A stretch of 64,000 nucleotides of DNA. Origin: Schleiferiaceae bacterium (GTDB lineage: Bacteria; Bacteroidota; Bacteroidia; Flavobacteriales; Schleiferiaceae). The stretch's first letter is position 1; each line of letters opens with the position of its first letter. The position numbers were made by a program, and so were the translations under genes. Location of the stretch: assembly GCA_018401735.1 (NCBI GenBank), contig JAGYKI010000006.1, positions 62,001 through 126,000 of the forward strand. The letters run 5' to 3'. Positions 33,755-43,354 of this stretch are shown here, in pieces. The notes beneath the pieces are model-generated. The model saw only the letters and a program-made list of their open reading frames with translations, was not told the DNA's origin and searched no databases.

Positions 33755-33812
33755 CATATTAATGCTTGAAATAAAATTGGCTAAAAGGTTAAAAGCAAGC
33801 ACTTATTATAGT

Positions 33813-33855
33813 TCAAAAAAAAACCCTGTTCATTAAACAGGGCTTTTGCAGGGCT
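33813..33855 (-). terminator. Terminator of the sdhCAB operon
   Basis: On the minus strand CCCTG and CAGGG pair around TTTAATGAA, followed by nine or more T. Just upstream on that strand, the unit GCAAAAGCCCT is repeated in tandem. Confidence 0.85.
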
Positions 33856-33874
33856 TTTGCAATGGCAAAAATTC

Positions 33875-34627
33875 TTATTTACTGCTAGTTAAACTGGCGC
33901 TTAAGTACTCACGGTTTAAGCGAGCGATATTTTCTAAAGAAATTCCTACGGGGCATTCTTCTGCGCAAGCGCCAACATTAGAGCAGTTACCAAAACCTTC
34001 TAAGTCCATTTGGTTTACCATATTAGTCACGCGTTCTTTGGCTTCCACTTTACCTTGCGGTAGAAGCGATAGCTGTGAAACCTTGGCCGAAACAAATAAC
34101 ATCGCCGATGCATTAGGACAAGCGGCCACACAGCCTCCGCAACCAATACAGGTAGCTGCATTAAAGGCAGCATCTGCATCTGCTTTGGGCACTGGAATAG
34201 CATTAGCATCAAGGGTATTACCCGAAGTGTTAACCGATACAAAACCGCCGGCTTGAATAACGCGATCTAAGGCGGCACGATCTACTGCTAAATCTTTTAA
34301 TACAGGAAAAGCTTTGGCGCGGAATGGCTCTACATAAATAGTATCGCCATCCTTAAATTTACGCATGTGTAGCTGGCAAGTTGTGGTGCCAGACTCTGGT
34401 CCATGCGGTTCGCCGTTAATGTGCATCGAGCACATACCGCAAATACCTTCGCGGCAATCGTGATCGAAAGCAACGGGATCATCGCCTTTGTCAATTAATT
34501 CTTCGTTGAGCTGATCCATCATTTCTAAGAAAGAGCTGTCGGCACTTACATTCTTAACTTGATAGTCTTTTAAGCTTCCTTTACTGTTGGTATTAGCTTG
34601 ACGCCAAATTTTTAATTTTAAATCCAT
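33875..34627 (-). CDS. sdhB: Succinate dehydrogenase/fumarate reductase iron-sulfur subunit
   Basis: 250 residues carrying three clusters. The [2Fe-2S] ligands are in [15 protein letters not shown] and the following TTTCQLHM (residues about 60-85). The [4Fe-4S] cluster has [13 protein letters not shown] near 160, and the [3Fe-4S] cluster has [12 protein letters not shown] near 218. It passes electrons between the flavoprotein and the membrane cytochrome b. It is the last gene of the sdhC-sdhA-sdhB operon, 31 bp after sdhA, and precedes a strong terminator. The sequence resembles the B-type enzymes of Bacteroidota. Confidence 0.96.
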   Translation of the reverse strand: MDLKLKIWRQANTNSKGSLKDYQVKNVSADSSFLEMMDQLNEELIDKGDDPVAFDHDCREGICGMCSMHINGEPHGPESGTTTCQLHMRKFKDGDTIYVEPFRAKAFPVLKDLAVDRAALDRVIQAGGFVSVNTSGNTLDANAIPVPKADADAAFNAATCIGCGGCVAACPNASAMLFVSAKVSQLSLLPQGKVEAKERVTNMVNQMDLEGFGNCSNVGACAEECPVGISLENIARLNREYLSASLTSSK

Positions 34628-34658
34628 GCTTCTAATTTTTTAGGGCTCGACGCCAATT

Positions 34659-36662
34659 TTACTTGTAGCTGCGTGTTTTCAATTCAACATTTTCGAAGAT
34701 CAAATCCTCTTTAATGAGCTCGGCTTCACTCGGGTTGCCGGTGTATTGCCAAGAGCTAACAAAGGCAAACTCTTCGTCGCGACGCAGTGCTTCACCTTCT
34801 TCCGTTTGAAATTCTTCTCTAAAGTGGCCTCCACAAGATTCTTCTCGTGTAAGCGCATCTTGGCACATTAACTCGCCTAATTCCATAAAGTCGGCCACGC
34901 GCATGGCTTTATCCAACTCAGGATTCATTTCATTTTTAGATCCAGGAACGTTTACACTCTCCCAGAACTCGGCTCTTAAAGCGCTAATGTCTTTAATCGC
35001 TTCTTGTAAACCTTGCGCATTACGGGCCATACCACATTTATCCCACATAATTTTACCGAGGGCACGGTGATAATGATCTACGGAGTGCTTTTTAGTAGTC
35101 TTATTCAAAAGTTTGTCGATGGTTTCATTTACTTCAGCTTCTGCAGTAGCAAATGCCTCGTGATTGGTATCAATAGCGCCTGTTCTAATTTCTTCTGAAA
35201 GGTAATCGCCAATGGTGTAAGGAATTACGAAATAACCATCAGCTAAACCTTGCATTAGGGCCGAAGCTCCCAAGCGGTTGGCGCCGTGATCGGAGAAGTT
35301 AGCTTCACCCAGAGCAAATAAACCCGGTACATTGGTCATTAAGTTATAATCTACCCATAATCCCCCCATGGTATAGTGTACCGCGGGGTAAATCATCATT
35401 GGCGTTTGGTAAGGATTGTCGTCTACGATTTTCTCGTACATAGCGAAAAGGTTACCGTATTTGGCTTCCACCACTTTGGTTCCTAGCTCCTTAACCTGCT
35501 CTTTAGTAGGGTTGTCGATACCTTGGATATTGGCTTCCGTTTTACCGTAACGCTCAATGGCAGCAGCAAAATCTAAATAAACGGCTTCTCCTGTTTTGTT
35601 TACGCCGAAACCTTCATCGCAACGCTCTTTGGCGGCACGTGAAGCTACATCGCGCGGTACTAGGTTCCCGAAACTTGGGTAGCGGCGTTCGAGGTAATAG
35701 TCTCTTTTTTCTTCAGGAAGATCGGTTGCTTTCAATCTGCCTTCGCGAATCGCTTCGGCATCTTTAAGATCTTTGGGTACCCAAATTCTACCGTCGTTTC
35801 TCAGCGACTCACTCATCAGCGTAAGCTTAGATTGGTGCGAGCCAGAAACGGGAATACAAGTGGGGTGAATTTGCGTGAAACAAGGGTTAGAAAAAGCAGC
35901 ACCTCTTTTATGCGCTTTCCAAGCGGCAGAGCCATTGGATCCCATGGCGTTGGTAGAAAGATAGAAAACGTTGCCGTAACCACCCGAGGCAATAACTACT
36001 GCGTGTGCTCCGAAGCGCTCTACTTTACCCGTTACTAAGTTTTTGGCGATAATTCCGCGTGCTTTACCGTCAACGGTAACTACATCAAGCATTTCATGGC
36101 GGTTGTATAATTTCACCTTGCCTTTCGAAATTTGACGGCTTAAAGCCGAATAAGCACCTAATAATAATTGCTGCCCAGTTTGACCTTTCGCATAGAAAGT
36201 ACGACTTACCTGCACGCCACCAAAAGAGCGGTTATCGAGATTTCCGCCGTATTCACGTGCGAAGGGAACCCCTTGCGCTACCGCTTGATCAATAATATTA
36301 GCAGATACCTCGGCCAATCGGTAAACGTTGGCTTCGCGCGAGCGGTAGTCGCCTCCTTTAATGGTATCGTAGAAAAGACGATACACAGAATCGCCATCGT
36401 TTTGATAATTTTTAGCGGCATTAATACCTCCTTGTGCGGCGATTGAGTGCGCACGACGAGGAGAATCTTGAAAACAGAAGGCCTTTACATTATAGCCCAT
36501 CTCCGCAAGGGAAGCAGCAGCAGAGCTACCGGCTAAGCCTGTACCGATAATAATTACGTCGATATTTCTTTTATTGGCGGGGTTTACGAGACGAATATTG
36601 GCTTTGTGATTTTGCCATTTTTTTTCTAATGGGCCTTCGGGAATGCGAGAATCTAACTTCAT
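34659..36662 (-). CDS. sdhA: Succinate dehydrogenase/fumarate reductase flavoprotein subunit
   Basis: 667 residues. The FAD-binding motif is [20 protein letters not shown] near residue 37, with [14 protein letters not shown] (the FAD-linking His region: [11 protein letters not shown]) and the catalytic segment [33 protein letters not shown] and a C-terminal [19 protein letters not shown] complete the family pattern. The length exceeds that of E. coli SdhA and fits the B-type enzymes of Bacteroidota and epsilonproteobacteria. It catalyses succinate/fumarate interconversion in the TCA cycle. It is the middle gene of the operon. Confidence 0.97.
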   Translation of the reverse strand: MKLDSRIPEGPLEKKWQNHKANIRLVNPANKRNIDVIIIGTGLAGSSAAASLAEMGYNVKAFCFQDSPRRAHSIAAQGGINAAKNYQNDGDSVYRLFYDTIKGGDYRSREANVYRLAEVSANIIDQAVAQGVPFAREYGGNLDNRSFGGVQVSRTFYAKGQTGQQLLLGAYSALSRQISKGKVKLYNRHEMLDVVTVDGKARGIIAKNLVTGKVERFGAHAVVIASGGYGNVFYLSTNAMGSNGSAAWKAHKRGAAFSNPCFTQIHPTCIPVSGSHQSKLTLMSESLRNDGRIWVPKDLKDAEAIREGRLKATDLPEEKRDYYLERRYPSFGNLVPRDVASRAAKERCDEGFGVNKTGEAVYLDFAAAIERYGKTEANIQGIDNPTKEQVKELGTKVVEAKYGNLFAMYEKIVDDNPYQTPMMIYPAVHYTMGGLWVDYNLMTNVPGLFALGEANFSDHGANRLGASALMQGLADGYFVIPYTIGDYLSEEIRTGAIDTNHEAFATAEAEVNETIDKLLNKTTKKHSVDHYHRALGKIMWDKCGMARNAQGLQEAIKDISALRAEFWESVNVPGSKNEMNPELDKAMRVADFMELGELMCQDALTREESCGGHFREEFQTEEGEALRRDEEFAFVSSWQYTGNPSEAELIKEDLIFENVELKTRSYK

Positions 36663-36672
36663 AATCTATCTT

Positions 36673-37362
36673 TTAATTTTTTGCCATTAATACAAATACG
36701 GGAATGATAGCGTAGGCCAAGGGCACAATAATCGAAAATGCAGCGCCAACGGTTTTAATTATTGGTGTGTAACGACTGTGGTTAATGCCTAAGGTTTGGA
36801 AAGCGCTTTGAAAACCGTGGTACAAGTGAAAAGCTACGGCGGCCATGGCAATTAAATAGAGTAATACCATAATTAAACCAGCAGTTCCATCTTGATAGGT
36901 TTGAATAACAACGGTAGCTAGGTCTTTGTTTCCGTTGGCATCGATACCAATTTCGCCCCAGTGCATGGTGTACCAAAATTGGCTCATATGTAAGATGATA
37001 AAGGCCAAAATAATTGTGCCTAAAAGACCCATATTGCGCGATGCCCAAATAGAATTACGATTGGGCTTGTAGCTTGCATAGCGCTCGGGACGGGCTTTGC
37101 GGTTTTGCATGGCGAGGTATATTCCATCTACTGCGTGAAATAAAATACTAGCATACAAAAAGTAGCTCGTTATTTTAATGAGCGGAAAACTCGTCATAAA
37201 TTTAGCGTAGATGTTAAACTGTTCTTGCCCTTCTTTACTGAGGTCGAGCAGTTGCAAATTGCCTAGTAGGTGTACGATTAAGAAGGATATTAAGAATAAT
37301 CCGGTAAGCGACATCCAATACTTTTTAGCGATGGATGAGCCTAAAAGCCCTGAGTTTGCCAT
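36673..37362 (-). CDS. sdhC: Succinate dehydrogenase cytochrome b subunit
   Basis: About 229 residues with five membrane helices, the single-anchor di-heme arrangement of B-type succinate:quinone reductases. Likely heme-binding His residues are in FLISFLIVHLLG, ILFHAVDGIYLA, FIILHMSQFWY and VAFHLYHGFQSAFQ. The ATG at 37362 was preferred over one 51 bp further upstream: it gives the usual start next to LLGSSIAKKYWMSLTG, and an exact TAAATTTG promoter box lies inside the extra 51 bp. It is first in the sdhCAB operon, divergent from pepP. Confidence 0.93.
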   Translation of the reverse strand: MANSGLLGSSIAKKYWMSLTGLFLISFLIVHLLGNLQLLDLSKEGQEQFNIYAKFMTSFPLIKITSYFLYASILFHAVDGIYLAMQNRKARPERYASYKPNRNSIWASRNMGLLGTIILAFIILHMSQFWYTMHWGEIGIDANGNKDLATVVIQTYQDGTAGLIMVLLYLIAMAAVAFHLYHGFQSAFQTLGINHSRYTPIIKTVGAAFSIIVPLAYAIIPVFVLMAKN

Positions 37363-37388
37363 TTTTTTTGCGGTGTTCTGTGTTTCCG

Positions 37389-37396
37389 CAAATTTA
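37389..37396 (-). promoter_or_regulatory. -7 promoter element of sdhCAB
   Basis: The minus strand reads TAAATTTG (TAnnTTTG) with TTGG 18 bp upstream as a -33 candidate. It places the transcript start about 20 bases before the ATG at 37362 and so decides the sdhC start. Confidence 0.6.
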
Positions 37397-37466
37397 ACAA
37401 GTACAGAGGACATGCCAACGCCTAAATTTATTTAGAATGATTACAAGAACTCCTATTGCTTAGAAA

Positions 37467-37496
37467 TTGCGAGAGCAGCCTATCTTCTTACCTTTG
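37467..37496 (+). promoter_or_regulatory. Promoter of pepP
   Basis: TTGC at 37467 and TACCTTTG at 37489-37496 fit the Bacteroidota -33/-7 pattern with an 18-bp spacer, ending 20 bp before the pepP ATG. Confidence 0.6.
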
Positions 37497-37516
37497 CGAT
37501 ACATCAAATATTTAGC

Positions 37517-38806
37517 ATGAGATACGATACAATTGATTCTAAGCTGTTTATAGAAAACCGTAAACGTTTGGCGACGCATCTGCCCGCCGGAGCGATGGCT
37601 ATTTTTAATGCCAACGATATAATGCCCACTAACGCCGATGGTACCTTGCCCTTCGTGCAAAATCGCGATTTATTTTACTTATCTGGCGTAGACCAAGAAG
37701 AGAGTATTTTGGTGGTTTTCCCAGATGCTTTTAATTCCTATCATAAAGAAATCTTATTCTTAGTAGAAACCAACGATCAAATTGCTCGTTGGGAAGGGGA
37801 AAAACTGAGCAAAAAGCAGGCAACGGAAGTAAGTGGAGTGCAAACTATTTATTGGCTAAGCGAATTCGACAAGGTTTTAAGAGAAGTGATCTGCCAAGCG
37901 AAGTCCGTTTATTTAAACTCGAACGAGCATTTACGTGCCACTTCTCCCGTGGAAACGCGCGACGATCGCTTTCGCAAGATGCTTACGGAAAAGTATCCCT
38001 TGCAGGAGTATGAACGTGCTGCGCCCATTATGCACAGCTTACGTGCTATAAAGTCGCCCCTTGAAATAGATTTAATGACGAAAGCTTCTGCCATTAATAC
38101 CAAGGCTTTTTTAAGAGTGATGAAGTTCTTAAAACCTGGTGTAATGGAATACGAACTGGAAGCGGAGTTTATTCACGAATACAAACGAAACGGCGCTACA
38201 GATTTCAGTTATACCCCCATTATTGCCAGTGGCGCGAGCGCTTGCGTTTTACATTATATTGAGAATAATAGAGAATGCAAGGACGGCGATTTAGTGCTTT
38301 TCGATTGCGGTAATTGGTATGCCAATTATGCCAGCGATGTAACCCGTTGTTTTCCGGTAAATGGCAAGTTTACCAAGCGTCAAGCGGAGGTGTATAACGC
38401 GGTTTTACGCGTGCAAAAAACATCCCTCGATTTATTGCGCCCGGGTAATCAATTGCATGAATACCACAAGGAAGTGGGTGATTTAATGACGGCTGAATTA
38501 ATCCAACTGGGATTAATTGACAAAACGGATGTGAAGAATCAAGACCCAGCGTGGCCGGCTTACAAAAAGTATTTCATGCATGGTACCTCTCATTATATTG
38601 GTTTAGATGTGCATGATGTAGGTCATTGGGATGTGAAAATGGAAGTAGGCAATGCTTTCACTTGTGAGCCAGGAATTTATATTCCCGAAGAGGGTATCGG
38701 TATTCGCATCGAAGACGATATTATTATCGGTGAAAAGGATAACCTAAATATGACAATTGATATTCCTAAGGAAGTTGAGGAAATTGAGGACTATATGAAT
38801 AGCTAG
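37517..38806 (+). CDS. pepP: Xaa-Pro aminopeptidase (aminopeptidase P)
   Basis: 429 residues, a pita-bread-fold M24 peptidase that removes N-terminal residues preceding proline. The N-terminal AMP_N domain shows IMPTNADGTLPFVQNRDLFY. The five dinuclear metal ligands are visible: Asp in VLFDCGNWY and in YASDVTRCFPV, His in FMHGTSHYIGLDVHDVG, Glu in TCEPGIYIPEEG, and Glu in GIRIEDDIII. Length is standard. It is transcribed alone from its own promoter and followed by a hairpin terminator. Confidence 0.95.
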   Translation: MRYDTIDSKLFIENRKRLATHLPAGAMAIFNANDIMPTNADGTLPFVQNRDLFYLSGVDQEESILVVFPDAFNSYHKEILFLVETNDQIARWEGEKLSKKQATEVSGVQTIYWLSEFDKVLREVICQAKSVYLNSNEHLRATSPVETRDDRFRKMLTEKYPLQEYERAAPIMHSLRAIKSPLEIDLMTKASAINTKAFLRVMKFLKPGVMEYELEAEFIHEYKRNGATDFSYTPIIASGASACVLHYIENNRECKDGDLVLFDCGNWYANYASDVTRCFPVNGKFTKRQAEVYNAVLRVQKTSLDLLRPGNQLHEYHKEVGDLMTAELIQLGLIDKTDVKNQDPAWPAYKKYFMHGTSHYIGLDVHDVGHWDVKMEVGNAFTCEPGIYIPEEGIGIRIEDDIIIGEKDNLNMTIDIPKEVEEIEDYMNS

Positions 38807-38827
38807 GCCATTTGTAGCAAAATAATT

Positions 38828-38864
38828 AACCGTCTTGGTCGAAAGATTAAGGCGGTTTTTTTTG
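38828..38864 (+). terminator. Terminator after pepP
   Basis: AACCGTCTT pairs with AAGGCGGTT (allowing a G-T pair), followed by seven T. It lies inside a longer open frame leading into the hydrolase gene, which argues against a hydrolase start upstream of it. Confidence 0.75.
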
Positions 38865-38921
38865 CGCATCCCAAAAAGGAGTATTAGAATCACTCTCCTT
38901 AAATTTGTCAAAATTTTTCTT

Positions 38922-39710
38922 TTGCAGCATTTCGACTTTAGCTATAAGAACACTCAATTTAAAGCATCCGATTCTGAGCAGGGAACAGCGGTAGTTTTTC
39001 TACATGGATTTTTGGAAAATCGCTTTATGTGGAATGATATTATAGAAGCTTTACCCAAAAAGTACCGTTGCATTAGCCTCGATTTGCCCGGGCATGGTGA
39101 AAGTAAAAACCTCGCTTATGTGCATAGCATGGAAGAAATGGCGGAAGTGGTGAAAGCCATGCTCGATCATTTGAAAATTCGTCGTGCCATCGTAGTGGGG
39201 CACTCCATGGGTGGTTACGTGGCTTTGGCTTTGGCTGATCGGTATCCCGATATGTTGAAAGGCATGGTTTTGATGAATTCTACCGCAAGGGCGGACAGTA
39301 AAGAGCGTCAACATAATCGCGACCGGGCGATAAGTTTAGTAAAGCGCAATCCGAAATCATATGTCCGTAATTCTATTCCGATGCTTTTTCGTCCGGTAAA
39401 CCGAAAAAAGTTTCATGCTGAGCTTAAGCAGGTTAAAGAAGAGGCTTTAGGTACTTCAGCTCAAGGTATTGTTGCCGCTTTGGAGGGTATGAAGATTCGC
39501 ATTGATCGCGAGGTGATCTTAAACTTTGCGCCTTATCCTATTTTGTTTGTGGCTTCGCAAAAAGATCCTGTGCTGGCTTGGGAGCAATTGGAAGAACAGT
39601 TTTTTCACGAAGCAGTAGAGCCGCTCATTCTTAGTGAAGGCCACATGAGTCATATTGAGAATTTTGAGGAACTAATGTTAGGTTTGAAGCAGTTTTTAGC
39701 CAAAGCATAA
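38922..39710 (+). CDS. Alpha/beta hydrolase
   Basis: About 262 residues. The oxyanion-hole segment is VVFLHGFLENRFMWND, the nucleophile elbow is VVGHSMGGYVAL (Ser near residue 90), the acidic residue is probably the Asp in ASQKDPVL, and the catalytic His is in SEGHMSHIEN near the C-terminus. This is a complete triad of the standard fold, as in carboxylesterases and meta-cleavage product hydrolases. The substrate is unknown. The frame is open back to 38835 but crosses the pepP terminator, so a TTG start at 38922 is proposed; no ATG lies between. The start is uncertain. Confidence 0.85.
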   Translation: MQHFDFSYKNTQFKASDSEQGTAVVFLHGFLENRFMWNDIIEALPKKYRCISLDLPGHGESKNLAYVHSMEEMAEVVKAMLDHLKIRRAIVVGHSMGGYVALALADRYPDMLKGMVLMNSTARADSKERQHNRDRAISLVKRNPKSYVRNSIPMLFRPVNRKKFHAELKQVKEEALGTSAQGIVAALEGMKIRIDREVILNFAPYPILFVASQKDPVLAWEQLEEQFFHEAVEPLILSEGHMSHIENFEELMLGLKQFLAKA

Positions 39711-39712
39711 AA

Positions 39713-39752
39713 AAAACCGCTTCCTAAACTATGAGATTTTGGAAACGGTTTT
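39713..39752 (+). terminator. Terminator after the alpha/beta hydrolase gene
   Basis: AAACCGCTTCC pairs with GGAAACGGTTT (one bulge), followed by T residues. The remaining gap to 40011 shows no gene or RNA. Confidence 0.75.
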
Positions 39753-40011
39753 AATCAGGCGGGTTCAGATTCGGTTAAGGTTCAACCCATTTGATATGTT
39801 TGGTTAAGGCTTAAAGCTGTTGCTAATATAGGGGCGGCTTGAAAATGGGGCAATACGTAATATGCCCTATTTCTTTTGGGTTTTGGCAATTTATGACAAG
39901 ACTAGAGAGTTTTAGTGCTCTGTTTGTGCAAAATGTGAAGCTCTAAAACTTAGTCGCTAAAAGAGTTTCCGCCCAAATAGAGAATAAACTAGACTCTAAT
40001 TTTTAGTTTCT

Positions 40012-41055
40012 TTATTCGAACGAATTCCAACCTTGAGCACTAAGCGGAATGTATTTCCCATCTCGGGTAACCAGGTTTTTTTCTTTGCTATCACTTAACA
40101 TGTGGCCAATCACACTAAGGTGCGGGTTGCCTTTAATTTTATCGTGATCTTCTAAAGGAATGGTGAAAAGAAGCTCATAGTCTTCGCCACCATTTAAGGC
40201 AACTGTGGTCGCATTAAGCTTAAACTCTTCTGCTAATTTGTATACTGTAGGGTCGATGGGGATTTTCTCTTCGTACAATTGAATACCCAATTGTGAGCTT
40301 TCGCAAAGATGCAAGGCTTCCGAACTTAGGCCGTCGGAAATATCAATCATCGCGGTTGGTTTAACGCCCAATTTGTGCAGTAATTCGGGTATGTCTTTAC
40401 GCGCTTCGGGTTTAAGCTGACGTTCTAAAACGTATTCGTTTCCGCCGAGCTCTGGCTGAATATCGGGGTTCTCTTTAAAAACTCTCTTTTCGCGTTCTAA
40501 AATTTGCAGACCCATATAAGCGCCACCTAAATCGCCACTAACTACCACAAGATCTTTTTCCTTGGCGCCAGAGCGCAAAACTTCCAGGCCTTCTTCTACT
40601 TCGCCAATGGCCGTGATGCTAATGGTTAATCCAGAGTAAGAAGAAGTGGTGTCGCCTCCTACTAAATCTACCTCATACACTTGGCAGGCCTTGCGAATTC
40701 CTTCGTAAATTTTGTCGAGATACTCAATGCCAAAGCGATTGCTTATGGCGAGGTTTACGGTAATTTGGGTAGGACGGCCATTCATGGCATAAATGTCGGA
40801 AAGGTTTACCACCACTGCTTTATAGCCAAGGTGTTGTGGCGGCATATAGCTTAGGTCGAAATGTACGCCTTCCACCAACATATCCGTACTTACTAAAACA
40901 CGACCGCTTAAAAATTCCAAGATAGCGGCGTCATCGCCAATACCTTTTATACTGGAGGATTGATTTAAGGGGAAGTTTTGGGTTAATCTCTTAATTAAGC
41001 CAAACTCACCGATTTTTTCTAAGCTGGTAAACTCTTCTTCTCTTTCTTCTGCCAT
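40012..41055 (-). CDS. thiL: Thiamine-monophosphate kinase
   Basis: 347 residues from the ATG at 41055. ThiL phosphorylates thiamine monophosphate to the active pyrophosphate. Family motifs are GIGDDAAIL near residue 40, VSTDMLVEGVHFDL, AVVVNLSDIYAMNGRP (metal-binding Asp), DLVGGDTTSS, and ISDGLSSEALHLCE with GGEDYELLFTIP in the C-terminal half. The upstream 19 codons of open frame run through a promoter box and are not included. It is transcribed alone. The -7 box TACTTTTG ends four bases before the ATG. Confidence 0.94.
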   Translation of the reverse strand: MAEEREEEFTSLEKIGEFGLIKRLTQNFPLNQSSSIKGIGDDAAILEFLSGRVLVSTDMLVEGVHFDLSYMPPQHLGYKAVVVNLSDIYAMNGRPTQITVNLAISNRFGIEYLDKIYEGIRKACQVYEVDLVGGDTTSSYSGLTISITAIGEVEEGLEVLRSGAKEKDLVVVSGDLGGAYMGLQILEREKRVFKENPDIQPELGGNEYVLERQLKPEARKDIPELLHKLGVKPTAMIDISDGLSSEALHLCESSQLGIQLYEEKIPIDPTVYKLAEEFKLNATTVALNGGEDYELLFTIPLEDHDKIKGNPHLSVIGHMLSDSKEKNLVTRDGKYIPLSAQGWNSFE

Positions 41056-41059
41056 TTTG

Positions 41060-41067
41060 CAAAAGTA
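41060..41067 (-). promoter_or_regulatory. -7 promoter element of thiL, implying a leaderless transcript
   Basis: The minus strand reads TACTTTTG, then CAAA, then the ATG of thiL, the same layout as at trmB. Confidence 0.5.
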
Positions 41068-41150
41068 GCCAAATAAGCCTGTTTTTATTCGCCTGCTAGA
41101 AAGGATTTGCAATCAAGTTCGGGCCAAGACTTAAGCGAGCAAATTAGTAT

Positions 41151-42572
41151 TTATCTGCTGAGGGTTAAATGTTGTTTGAGTTCTTTTCCTTGATATTGGA
41201 CTGTGTAAAAATAACTACCGCTAGGACAGTCTATTCCTTGATGTTTCCCATCCCAATTGTAAGGTGCGGCCGTTTTCAAGACCAAAATTTGCCCCCAGCG
41301 ATTAAAAACCGTTAGCTTCAAATCGGGAATTTTATCGGCCTCATTTATATAGAAAAGGTCATTATACCCATCTCCATTAGGGCTGAAAACATTGGGGAGA
41401 ATCAAATTTACCTCAAGGTCATTAGTGGGAATAAAAACCCACTTGGTAATAGTATCTCGGCACCCACGACTATTGCTGAGAATAAGAGTTACTTCATATT
41501 GACCAGGTGATAAGAAAAGGTGAGTGATGGAGCTATCACTGCTAAACCAACTTCGGCCATCACCAAAATGCCATTCGGCATTAAAGCCAGGATTATAGTA
41601 ATAAAAACCCAGACTGCTCGAATCTTCGTTCAGATAATCGAAATCGAAATCTGCATTAAAAGTATCGCTGCTGATGCTTATGGTAATAAGTGAATCGCAA
41701 CTTGCACTAGATGATTTTAAAAAGCTAAAGCTAGTATCAGCTGGAAAATATTGATGGTTAAGAAAGATCGAGTCATAAGAGCAAATAGTATAATTTCGGT
41801 TTGCACTCGGGCTTGGCTTATAGCTAAGATTTACTGAATTTATAGTAAAACATCCATTAGCCATTGATACAGTATCCTGATAGGTTCCTACTTGTTTTTC
41901 CCATCGACTGTGAATTAAAATACTATCACCAGGGCAAATGCTAAGGTTAGTACTACTGCCAGTATTATAAGGACTATAGTTGTTGCCAGGAAGAAGGCAG
42001 TTAGGGGAAGAAACAATAAAGCCTGTCATGTTGGTGTTAGCGCTGCTGGGCCAGCTATTGGCAGAATTTCCATCGGTAGAGGTATAGCGGGTACAATTGC
42101 CATTCTCTCTTACCAGTTTACTCCATTTTAAAGCGCGTGAAACACCAGCTACTTTATTTTTGACCGCTGTACCATGCAGGCCAATCATGTCTACAAAATT
42201 GTTTCCACTTCCCAGCGTAAGTGCGATGCAGTCATCGTCGTTTACACCATTAGCATTAAAGGATTGATTGCTGAAACATGCCTGGAAGTCGCTGCTAGCT
42301 TGATTATTATTGGCGTTGCTTATAATGGTTGAGTTGCCAGCTGCTAATATTCCGCTTAATTGGTCGCTGCTACTTGATGCGCTATTACTACCATTATAAA
42401 CCTGCACATAGTAATTGCTGAGATTGATGCTGTTATTGGTGGGATTGTAGATTTTAATAGCCCAACCAGCGCCAGGATTCCAATCTACGTACTCAGTTAT
42501 TATTAAATCATTTAGTTGCCCTTGTAAAGAAAAGCTCAGTAAAAGGATAACTGGAAGTAGGTGTCGCATCAT
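41151..42572 (-). CDS. Secreted protein with lamin-tail and PKD domains and a type B T9SS (gliding motility-associated) C-terminal domain
   Basis: About 473 residues. A signal peptide (MRHLLPVILLLSFSLQGQ) is followed by a lamin-tail-like domain (LIITEYVDWNPGAGWAIKIY), a middle region with two SICPGDSILIH / TICSYDSIFLNH type repeats, and a PKD domain (WHFGDGRSWFSSDSS). The end, LPNVFSPNGDGYNDLFYI with FNRWGQIL and YNWDGKHQG, is the CHU_C type B sorting domain that directs export by T9SS. These proteins are surface-exposed, often adhesive. ATG codons at 42572 and 42569 are both possible starts. Confidence 0.88.
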   Translation of the reverse strand: MMRHLLPVILLLSFSLQGQLNDLIITEYVDWNPGAGWAIKIYNPTNNSINLSNYYVQVYNGSNSASSSSDQLSGILAAGNSTIISNANNNQASSDFQACFSNQSFNANGVNDDDCIALTLGSGNNFVDMIGLHGTAVKNKVAGVSRALKWSKLVRENGNCTRYTSTDGNSANSWPSSANTNMTGFIVSSPNCLLPGNNYSPYNTGSSTNLSICPGDSILIHSRWEKQVGTYQDTVSMANGCFTINSVNLSYKPSPSANRNYTICSYDSIFLNHQYFPADTSFSFLKSSSASCDSLITISISSDTFNADFDFDYLNEDSSSLGFYYYNPGFNAEWHFGDGRSWFSSDSSITHLFLSPGQYEVTLILSNSRGCRDTITKWVFIPTNDLEVNLILPNVFSPNGDGYNDLFYINEADKIPDLKLTVFNRWGQILVLKTAAPYNWDGKHQGIDCPSGSYFYTVQYQGKELKQHLTLSR

Positions 42573-42667
42573 AGTTATATTCACACCTGCAAAGCTAATC
42601 CCTCAAGGTTAAGAGGATATTAATTATTGATAGTAGCATCGGAAATCGGCGGCAGTGAACCTTCTAA

Positions 42668-42840
42668 CCTGAGCTTGACGTAGCATTACATCCACGTACT
42701 ATCGCTTTCATTGGAAAAAACTTGTAAGCCTCATGTGAAAAGCGTTTTTTGGCGCCTTGGCCCTTTATAAAACCCCAGTATTTTTTGGGGCTTGAGGCCT
42801 AATTTTACATCACGCGCAGGGTTTTATTAAACGGTATATT
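42668..42840. repeat. Dispersed intergenic inverted-repeat element, copy B
   Basis: The left end carries CCTGAGCTTGACGTA at 42668-42682. The right block, TGAGGCCTAATTTTACAT preceded by GGGGCT, lies at 42787-42810, followed at 42829-42840 by AAACGGTATATT. The right block matches copy C (54924-54947) at 23 of 24 positions and is followed there by the same AAACGGTAT string after a similar gap. The rest of the 42573-43009 gap holds no gene. Confidence 0.6.
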
Positions 42841-42972
42841 TTGGCGACTAATGTAATAGGTTCGTATTGAAAGGAGTGGATTGTTGATCATCTTTCCTGA
42901 AATCAATTCTTAAGATATCGCTTAACTATCAGAATTATGCCGCTGCCTATTTTATAAAGAATAGCGATTGCT

Positions 42973-42980
42973 TACCTTTG
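42973..42980 (+). promoter_or_regulatory. -7 promoter element of the suf operon
   Basis: TACCTTTG, an exact TAnnTTTG, lies 30 bp before the ATG of the first suf gene. Confidence 0.6.
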
Positions 42981-43009
42981 CATTAATTTTGACTAAATCT
43001 AAATAGCGT

Positions 43010-43339
43010 ATGATTAAGGTTTCGGATACGGCCAGAAAGCGCTTGGAGAGCCTTCTTAGTGAAAGCGGAAAAGCGTTAGAAAATACATATATAAGAGTAG
43101 GGGTGGACAGCGGCGGTTGCAGCGGCTTGTCTTATAAGCTTGATTTTGATTCGGAAATAAAAGAAAGTGATAAACTTTTTGAAGATCAAGATGTAAAGAT
43201 AGTGGTAGACAAGAAGAGCTTTTTATATCTAATTGGCACTACCCTAGAATATAGCGGCGGGTTAAATGGCAAAGGATTCTCCTTTAACAATCCCAATGCT
43301 TCTCGCACATGTGGCTGCGGCGAAAGCTTCGCGGTTTAA
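43010..43339 (+). CDS. sufA: Iron-sulfur cluster assembly A-type protein (HesB/IscA/SufA family)
   Basis: 109 residues. A-type carriers pass Fe-S clusters from the SUF scaffold to apoproteins. The three conserved cysteines are present: GGCSGLSY near residue 39 and the C-terminal TCGCGESF. The central FEDQDVKIVVDKKSFLYL and GTTLEYSGGLNGKGFSFNNPNAS match the family closely. It is the first gene of the suf operon and follows a clear promoter. The name sufA is given by context; IscA-type naming would be equally defensible. Confidence 0.93.
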   Translation: MIKVSDTARKRLESLLSESGKALENTYIRVGVDSGGCSGLSYKLDFDSEIKESDKLFEDQDVKIVVDKKSFLYLIGTTLEYSGGLNGKGFSFNNPNASRTCGCGESFAV

Positions 43340-43354
43340 TTTTAAAATCTCATT

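Noticed and set aside
38835..38921. Longer N-terminus for the alpha/beta hydrolase starting at the TTG at 38835
   Set aside because: The segment overlaps the pepP terminator hairpin and encodes an Arg-rich stretch unlike the family's N-terminus.
39756..39805. tRNA-like segment with GGTTCAGATTCGG and GGTTCAACCC
   Set aside because: No acceptor stem or anticodon arm can be formed around it; it follows a terminator and looks like ordinary intergenic DNA.
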